The position numbers and the translations under genes were made by a program. This document shows positions 59,939-64,000 of a stretch of 64,000 nt of DNA, piece after piece (positions within the stretch are counted from its first letter, which is position 1; each line of letters starts with the position of its first letter). The notes under the pieces were generated by a model. The model was given only the letters and a program-made list of their open reading frames with translations, had not been told where the DNA came from and did no database searches. The stretch lies in the NCBI RefSeq assembly GCF_003731765.1, contig NZ_MOAL01000004.1, forward strand, positions 2,108,001 through 2,172,000. Reading direction: 5' to 3'. The stretch is from Pseudomonas chlororaphis. GTDB lineage: Bacteria; Pseudomonadota; Gammaproteobacteria; Pseudomonadales; Pseudomonadaceae.

Positions 59939-60997
59939 ATGAAGCATCCCATCGAACACGATCCCCGCTGGCAGTCGGTGCTGGCCCGCGATGCCAGCGC
60001 CGACGGGCAATTTGTCTACGCCGTGAAAACCACCGGGGTCTATTGCCGCCCCAGCAGCCTGTCGCGCCTGCCACGGCCGCAGAACGTCGAGTTCTTCGAC
60101 AGCGCCGCCGCAGCTGAAGCAGCAGGCTACCGCCCAAGCAAACGCGCCGCGGGGGATCAGACTCAACTGGCGACCCAGCATGCAGCCCTGGTAGCCGCCG
60201 CATGCCGACAGATCGAGGACGCCGAAACCGCGCCCACACTCAATCAACTGGCCCAGGGTGCCGGCATCAGTGCGTTTCATTTTCATCGGGTGTTCAAAGC
60301 GGCCACCGGTTTGACCCCCAAGGGCTACGCCAACGCCCATCGCGCGCTCAAGGTCCGCCAACACTTGCACAGCGGCCAGTCGGTGACCGACGCCCTGTAC
60401 GACGCGGGCTTCAACTCCAATAGCCGCTTCTACGAAACCGCCGACCAGGTACTGGGTATGAAACCCAGCGACTATCGCGCCGGCGGGGCCAACAGCGACA
60501 TCCGCTTTGCCGTCGGCCAATGCTCCCTGGGCGCGATTCTGGTGGCGCAAAGCAGCCGAGGGGTGTGCGCCATTTTGCTCGGCGACGACCCCAACGACCT
60601 GGTGCACGAGCTGCAGGACAAATTCCCGAGGGCCAACCTGCAAGGCGCCGAGCCTGACTTCGAGCAACTGATCGCCCATGTGGTGGGGTTTATCGAAGCG
60701 CCGGGGATTGGCCTGAACCTGCCCCTGGACCTGCGCGGCACAGCCTTTCAAGAACGCGTGTGGCAGGCCCTGCAAAGCATTCCGGTCGGCACCACCGCCA
60801 GCTACGCCGAAATTGCCCAGCGCATCGGCGCGCCCAAGGCGACACGCGCCGTGGCCCAGGCCTGCGGGGCCAACTGCCTGGCGGTGGCGATTCCCTGCCA
60901 CCGCGTGGTGCGCAGCGACGGCCAGCTTTCGGGCTATCGCTGGGGCGTGGAGCGCAAGCGTCAGTTGCTGGAACGCGAAGGCGCATCCGGGGACTGA
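59939..60997 (+). CDS. ada: Ada-like methyltransferase/regulator with a degenerate zinc site
   Basis: 352 residues. The N-terminal Ada domain (~10-75), an AraC-type HTH domain (~90-180, GISAFHFHRVFKAATGLTPKGY) and a C-terminal O6-alkylguanine methyltransferase domain with active-site Cys320 in AIPCHRVV are all recognisable. In the N-terminal domain only the first zinc cysteine (Cys36 in VYCRPSS) remains. The other three positions are Ser40, Ser67 and Ala70 (YRPSKRA in place of the usual FRPCKRC). Phosphotriester repair and methylation-triggered activation are therefore doubtful, while O6-methylguanine repair should persist. Confidence 0.88.
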   Translation: MKHPIEHDPRWQSVLARDASADGQFVYAVKTTGVYCRPSSLSRLPRPQNVEFFDSAAAAEAAGYRPSKRAAGDQTQLATQHAALVAAACRQIEDAETAPTLNQLAQGAGISAFHFHRVFKAATGLTPKGYANAHRALKVRQHLHSGQSVTDALYDAGFNSNSRFYETADQVLGMKPSDYRAGGANSDIRFAVGQCSLGAILVAQSSRGVCAILLGDDPNDLVHELQDKFPRANLQGAEPDFEQLIAHVVGFIEAPGIGLNLPLDLRGTAFQERVWQALQSIPVGTTASYAEIAQRIGAPKATRAVAQACGANCLAVAIPCHRVVRSDGQLSGYRWGVERKRQLLEREGASGD

Positions 60998-61449
60998 ATG
61001 CCGATGTAGATCGCCACCGAGTCGGGGCCGGTGTACACCTCGAAATCGCTGACAAACCGGCGGCGAACCTGAGGGTGGTCCTGGAAGTAAGCCCAGATCA
61101 GGCCCCAGGTCTGAATCACCACGTCGGGCATGGCGCCCCGGGCACTGAACACCAGGTATTCTCCGCCCTCGATCTCCACCTCCGGGTAATCACTGCCGGG
61201 TGCCGCCAGCGCCACGCCGGCCGTTACATCGAACAGCCCGGAAGCGTCGGATTCATAGTTGGAGTACACACCGTAGACAAAGGAGTCCGGCTGTTTGGGG
61301 CTGACTTTATCGAATAGGTCCTCAAGATAAAAACGCTGCCACATCGGGCCGATCTGCGCAGTCTGCGCCTGTTGCTCGTCGGCGTTACGGGTGCGGACCT
61401 GCAAACCCGCCACGCGAAAAGGCAGGACTTCGCGCTGTTTTACATCCAT
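60961..61449 (-). CDS. GyrI-like / AraC effector-binding domain protein
   Basis: 162 residues of the SOUL-like GyrI/effector-binding (Bacterial transcription activator effector-binding) fold, alone with no DNA-binding domain. The N-terminus is MDVKQREVLPFRVAGLQVRT; conserved parts include YGVYSNYESDASGLFDV and VEIEGGEYLVFSARG. Such proteins bind small hydrophobic molecules. AGGAAG before the ATG at 61449 supports the start. Its 3' end overlaps the ada 3' end by 37 bases (convergent). Confidence 0.82.
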   Translation of the reverse strand: MDVKQREVLPFRVAGLQVRTRNADEQQAQTAQIGPMWQRFYLEDLFDKVSPKQPDSFVYGVYSNYESDASGLFDVTAGVALAAPGSDYPEVEIEGGEYLVFSARGAMPDVVIQTWGLIWAYFQDHPQVRRRFVSDFEVYTGPDSVAIYIGIQSPDAPSRSSN

Positions 61450-61566
61450 GGTCAATCTTCCTGTATGGAGCAGTAATCGAGTCAACATCGCCTGGCCTTG
61501 TACCAGCAACTCCTGATACAAACCCCGCGCTGCCGTCGTTAATTTTTCTGCCGGAGAATATGCCTC

Positions 61567-62631
61567 ATGAGCCAGTGGCCCGATACCCGCATTCTCGATC
61601 TGTTAGGCATCGAACTGCCGATCATTCAAGCCCCCATGGCCGGTGCCACCGGCTCGGCCATGGTCATCGCCGCCGCAAAGGCCGGCGCATTGGGCTCCCT
61701 GCCCTGCGCCATGCTCACCCCGGAGCAGATTCGCCAGGAAGTCCAAGCCATTCGCCTGGCGACCCAGGCCCCGCTGAACCTGAACTTTTTCTGCCACCAG
61801 ACGCCTGCCCCCGACGCCCAGCGCGATGCCCGCTGGAAAAGCGCCCTGGAACCCTATTATCGCGAGCTGGGCGCCGACTTCGACGCCCCCACGCCGGTCA
61901 GCAGCCGTGCGCCATTTGATCGGGTCAGTTGTGAGCTGGTGGAAGAGCTGCGCCCGGAAATCGTCAGCTTCCACTTTGGCCTGCCCGAGGCTGGCCTGCT
62001 GCAACGGGTCAAGGCCACCGGGGCCAAGATCCTCTCTTCGGCCAGCACCGTGGATGAAGCCCTGTGGCTAGAGCAACACGGCTGCGACGCGATCATCGCC
62101 ATGGGCTACGAAGCCGGCGGCCACCGCGCCCTATTCCTCACCGACGACCTCAATACCCAGGTCGGCACCCTGGCCCTGGTGCCGCAAATCGTCGATGCCG
62201 TGAATCTACCGGTGATTGCCGCCGGCGGTATTGGTGACGCCCGGGGCATCGTTGCAGCCCTGGCCCTGGGCGCCTCGGCGGTGCAACTGGGTACCGCCTA
62301 CCTGTTCACCCCGGAAGCCAAGATCAGTGCGGCCCACCACAAGGCCCTGCGCAGTGCCAAGGAAAGCCAGACCGCCCTGACCAACCTGTTCACCGGGCGA
62401 CCGGCCCGGGGCATCGTCAACCGAGTGATGCGTGAAATCGGCCCCATCAACCCATTGGCACCGGCGTTCCCCCTGGCTGGCGGAGCCTTGATGCCACTGC
62501 GAGCCAAGGATGACGCGGATTTCGCCAACCTCTGGTCCGGGCAGGCCCTGCGCCTGGGCATCGAACTGCCCACCGGTGAACTGACCCGCCACCTGGCCGA
62601 GAAAGCTCTGGCGCAACTCCAGCGACGCTGA
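61567..62631 (+). CDS. Nitronate monooxygenase (2-nitropropane dioxygenase family)
   Basis: 354 residues of the FMN-dependent TIM-barrel NMO family, with PIIQAPMAGATGSAMV, AMGYEAGGHRALF, AAGGIGDARGIVAALALGA and VQLGTAYLFTPE. It oxidises alkyl nitronates such as propionate-3-nitronate to carbonyl compounds and nitrite, a detoxification. It is transcribed alone; about 180 bases before modA follow. Confidence 0.88.
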   Translation: MSQWPDTRILDLLGIELPIIQAPMAGATGSAMVIAAAKAGALGSLPCAMLTPEQIRQEVQAIRLATQAPLNLNFFCHQTPAPDAQRDARWKSALEPYYRELGADFDAPTPVSSRAPFDRVSCELVEELRPEIVSFHFGLPEAGLLQRVKATGAKILSSASTVDEALWLEQHGCDAIIAMGYEAGGHRALFLTDDLNTQVGTLALVPQIVDAVNLPVIAAGGIGDARGIVAALALGASAVQLGTAYLFTPEAKISAAHHKALRSAKESQTALTNLFTGRPARGIVNRVMREIGPINPLAPAFPLAGGALMPLRAKDDADFANLWSGQALRLGIELPTGELTRHLAEKALAQLQRR

Positions 62632-62713
62632 CGCCGCGTCGCGGCCGCGACATCGGTCGCGGCCGGCCTGACGCTTCCCCCCCAGACACCCGCAGTTCCG
62701 TTCGTCGGTCATT

Positions 62714-62737
62714 CGCTATATATTCCGCTATACAGCG
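62714..62737. promoter_or_regulatory. ModE-like box upstream of modA
   Basis: CGCTATATA-N6-TATACAGCG is an inverted repeat with one mismatch between arms. It matches the ModE pattern CGCTATATA-N6/7-TATATAACG. It sits 73-96 bases before the modA ATG and would give molybdate repression. Confidence 0.6.
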
Positions 62738-62809
62738 CTTTAACCGACCGTCGGTGCAGTCCCCCTCTCACCCTCTGCGCCACGCCCTTGCCCTCAACGG
62801 AGCTGCTTC

Positions 62810-63577
62810 ATGACCCTTCGCGCCTCAAGTTTTGCCCCGACGTGCCTCGCCACCCTGCTCGCCGCATTCGCCATGGGCTCGGTCCAGGCCGATGAAGTCC
62901 AGGTGGCGGTCGCTGCCAACTTCACCGCGCCGATCCAGGCCATCGCCGCCGACTTTGAAAAAGACACCGGCCACAAACTGGTAGCCGCCTATGGCGCCAC
63001 AGGGCAGTTCTATACCCAGATCAAGAATGGCGCGCCGTTCGAAGTGTTCCTCTCCGCCGACGACACCACGCCGCAAAAACTTGAAAGCGAAGGCGACACG
63101 GTCAAGGGCTCGCGCTTTACCTACGCCATCGGCACCCTGGCGCTGTGGTCGGCCAAGGAAGGTTATGTCGACGCCAAGGGCCAAGTCCTCAAGGACAACC
63201 AGTACAAGCACCTGTCCATCGCCAACCCGAAAACCGCGCCGTATGGCCTGGCCGCCACTCAAGTCCTGGCCAAGCTGGACCTGACCGACAAGGTCAAGGA
63301 CAAGCTCGTCGAAGGCCAGAACATCACCCAGGCCTATCAGTTCGTCTCCACCGGCAACGCCGAGTTGGGCTTTGTTGCCTTGTCGCAGATCTACAAAGAC
63401 GGCAAAGTCAGCAGCGGCTCGGCCTGGATCGTGCCCGAGCAGATGCACGATGCAATCAAGCAGGACGCGGTGATCCTCAACAAAGGCAAAGACAACCCAG
63501 CCGCCAAGGCGCTGGTTGACTACCTCAAGGGGCCAAAAGCCGCGGCCGTCATCAAGTCCTACGGTTACCAACTCTAA
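62810..63577 (+). CDS. modA: Molybdate ABC transporter substrate-binding protein
   Basis: 255 residues with a signal peptide (MTLRASSFAPTCLATLLAAF…SVQA) and the ModA fold: EVQVAVAANFTAPIQAIAAD, VAAYGATGQFYTQIKNGAPF and VFLSADDTTPQKLESEG. It binds molybdate in the periplasm and delivers it to ModBC. The stop codon touches the modB ATG. Control is probably by ModE through the box upstream. Confidence 0.95.
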   Translation: MTLRASSFAPTCLATLLAAFAMGSVQADEVQVAVAANFTAPIQAIAADFEKDTGHKLVAAYGATGQFYTQIKNGAPFEVFLSADDTTPQKLESEGDTVKGSRFTYAIGTLALWSAKEGYVDAKGQVLKDNQYKHLSIANPKTAPYGLAATQVLAKLDLTDKVKDKLVEGQNITQAYQFVSTGNAELGFVALSQIYKDGKVSSGSAWIVPEQMHDAIKQDAVILNKGKDNPAAKALVDYLKGPKAAAVIKSYGYQL

Positions 63578-64000
63578 ATGCCGCTATCGAGTGCCGATTT
63601 CGCCGCCATCTGGCTGACCCTGAAACTGGCGTCCCTGACGACCCTGATTCTGCTGATTATCGGCACTCCCATCGCCCTGTGGCTGTCGCGCACCCGCTCC
63701 CGGCTGCGCGGCCCCATCGGCGCGATTGTGGCCCTGCCCCTGGTGCTGCCGCCGACGGTGATCGGCTTCTACCTGCTGTTGGCGCTGGGGCCCAACGGGG
63801 TGATTGGCCAGTTCACCCAGTCCCTGGGGCTGGACACTCTGACCTTCAGTTTCAGCGGGCTGGTGATCGGATCGGTGATCTATTCCATGCCCTTTGTGGT
63901 GCAACCCCTGCAGAACGCTTTCTCGGCGATCGGCAGCCGTCCCCTGGAAGTGGCCGCGACCTTGCGTGCCAATCCCTGGGACACCTTTTTCAGCGTGATT
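63578..64000 (+). CDS. modB: Molybdate ABC transporter permease ModB (3' end outside window)
   Basis: The first 141 residues are present. It starts directly after the modA stop (MPLSSADFAAIWLTLKLASL). Several membrane segments follow, with LPLVLPPTVIGFYLL and the start of the coupling-loop region at EVAATLRANPWDTFFSVI. It is the inner-membrane channel of the molybdate importer; the ATPase gene modC should follow outside the window. Confidence 0.93.
   Translation, partial: MPLSSADFAAIWLTLKLASLTTLILLIIGTPIALWLSRTRSRLRGPIGAIVALPLVLPPTVIGFYLLLALGPNGVIGQFTQSLGLDTLTFSFSGLVIGSVIYSMPFVVQPLQNAFSAIGSRPLEVAATLRANPWDTFFSVI

Overview
The window is high-GC DNA from a Pseudomonas of the P. fluorescens group. 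The evidence is a 4-hydroxyphenylpyruvate dioxygenase of typical P. fluorescens length and motifs, an MvaT/MvaU-type xenogeneic silencer, and many copies of the roughly 20-bp REP element (GTAGGAGC.GGCTTGCC and its inverse) arranged as REPIN pairs between genes. Most genes look like ordinary core chromosome. No rRNA, tRNA, CRISPR array, prophage or complete insertion sequence was seen.

Layout. 1-9.5 kb: the end of a glycosyltransferase, an AraC regulator, a Fur-box-preceded EfeUOB-type iron operon (permease, cupredoxin-imelysin protein, Tat-exported DyP peroxidase, second imelysin), an MFS exporter and pssA. 9.5-16.4 kb: a DUF1348 protein between repeat blocks, then the divergent sulfone pair (sfnG and an acyl-CoA-dehydrogenase-like flavoprotein) with two sigma-54-type promoters and a shared palindrome, a four-copy 122-bp REPIN array, a TSUP permease, nudC and a dienoyl-CoA isomerase. 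16.5-23.7 kb: an RstAB-like two-component system divergent from an RND efflux pair with no outer-membrane gene, then a DUF1345 membrane protein. 23.8-27 kb: an AraC regulator, a LysE exporter and a chemoreceptor.

27.3-43.8 kb is dominated by aromatic catabolism. hpaA is divergent from hpaG1-G2-E-D-F-X-H-I, the homoprotocatechuate meta-cleavage pathway; hpaBC is absent from the window. hpaR and hppD lie 7 kb downstream of the cluster. Between them are a glycerate kinase, CdaR-type regulator and MFS permease group, an aldo/keto reductase and rarD. A 10-bp operator-like word is shared by the hpa control region and the hpaR promoter.

44-54.4 kb: a LysR/EamA divergent pair, a CSS-EAL phosphodiesterase gene interrupted by an in-frame amber stop, an MvaU-like gene with a TTG start, DUF4946, gloA, ahpF, ahpC with an OxyR-like site, and a tyrosine recombinase divergent from a KfrA-like coiled-coil DNA-binding protein. 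54.4-64 kb: gor, galU, a run of small conserved or lipoprotein genes, alkB, an ada gene that has lost three of the four N-terminal zinc cysteines, a GyrI-like protein, a nitronate monooxygenase, and modA and the start of modB behind a ModE-like box.

The least explained items are the recombinase/KfrA pair, the altered Ada, the broken c-di-GMP phosphodiesterase and the repeat elements inserted in and around operons. Gene boundaries were chosen from start codons, ribosome-binding sites and family N-termini. Functions rest on motif and family recognition, not on a database search.
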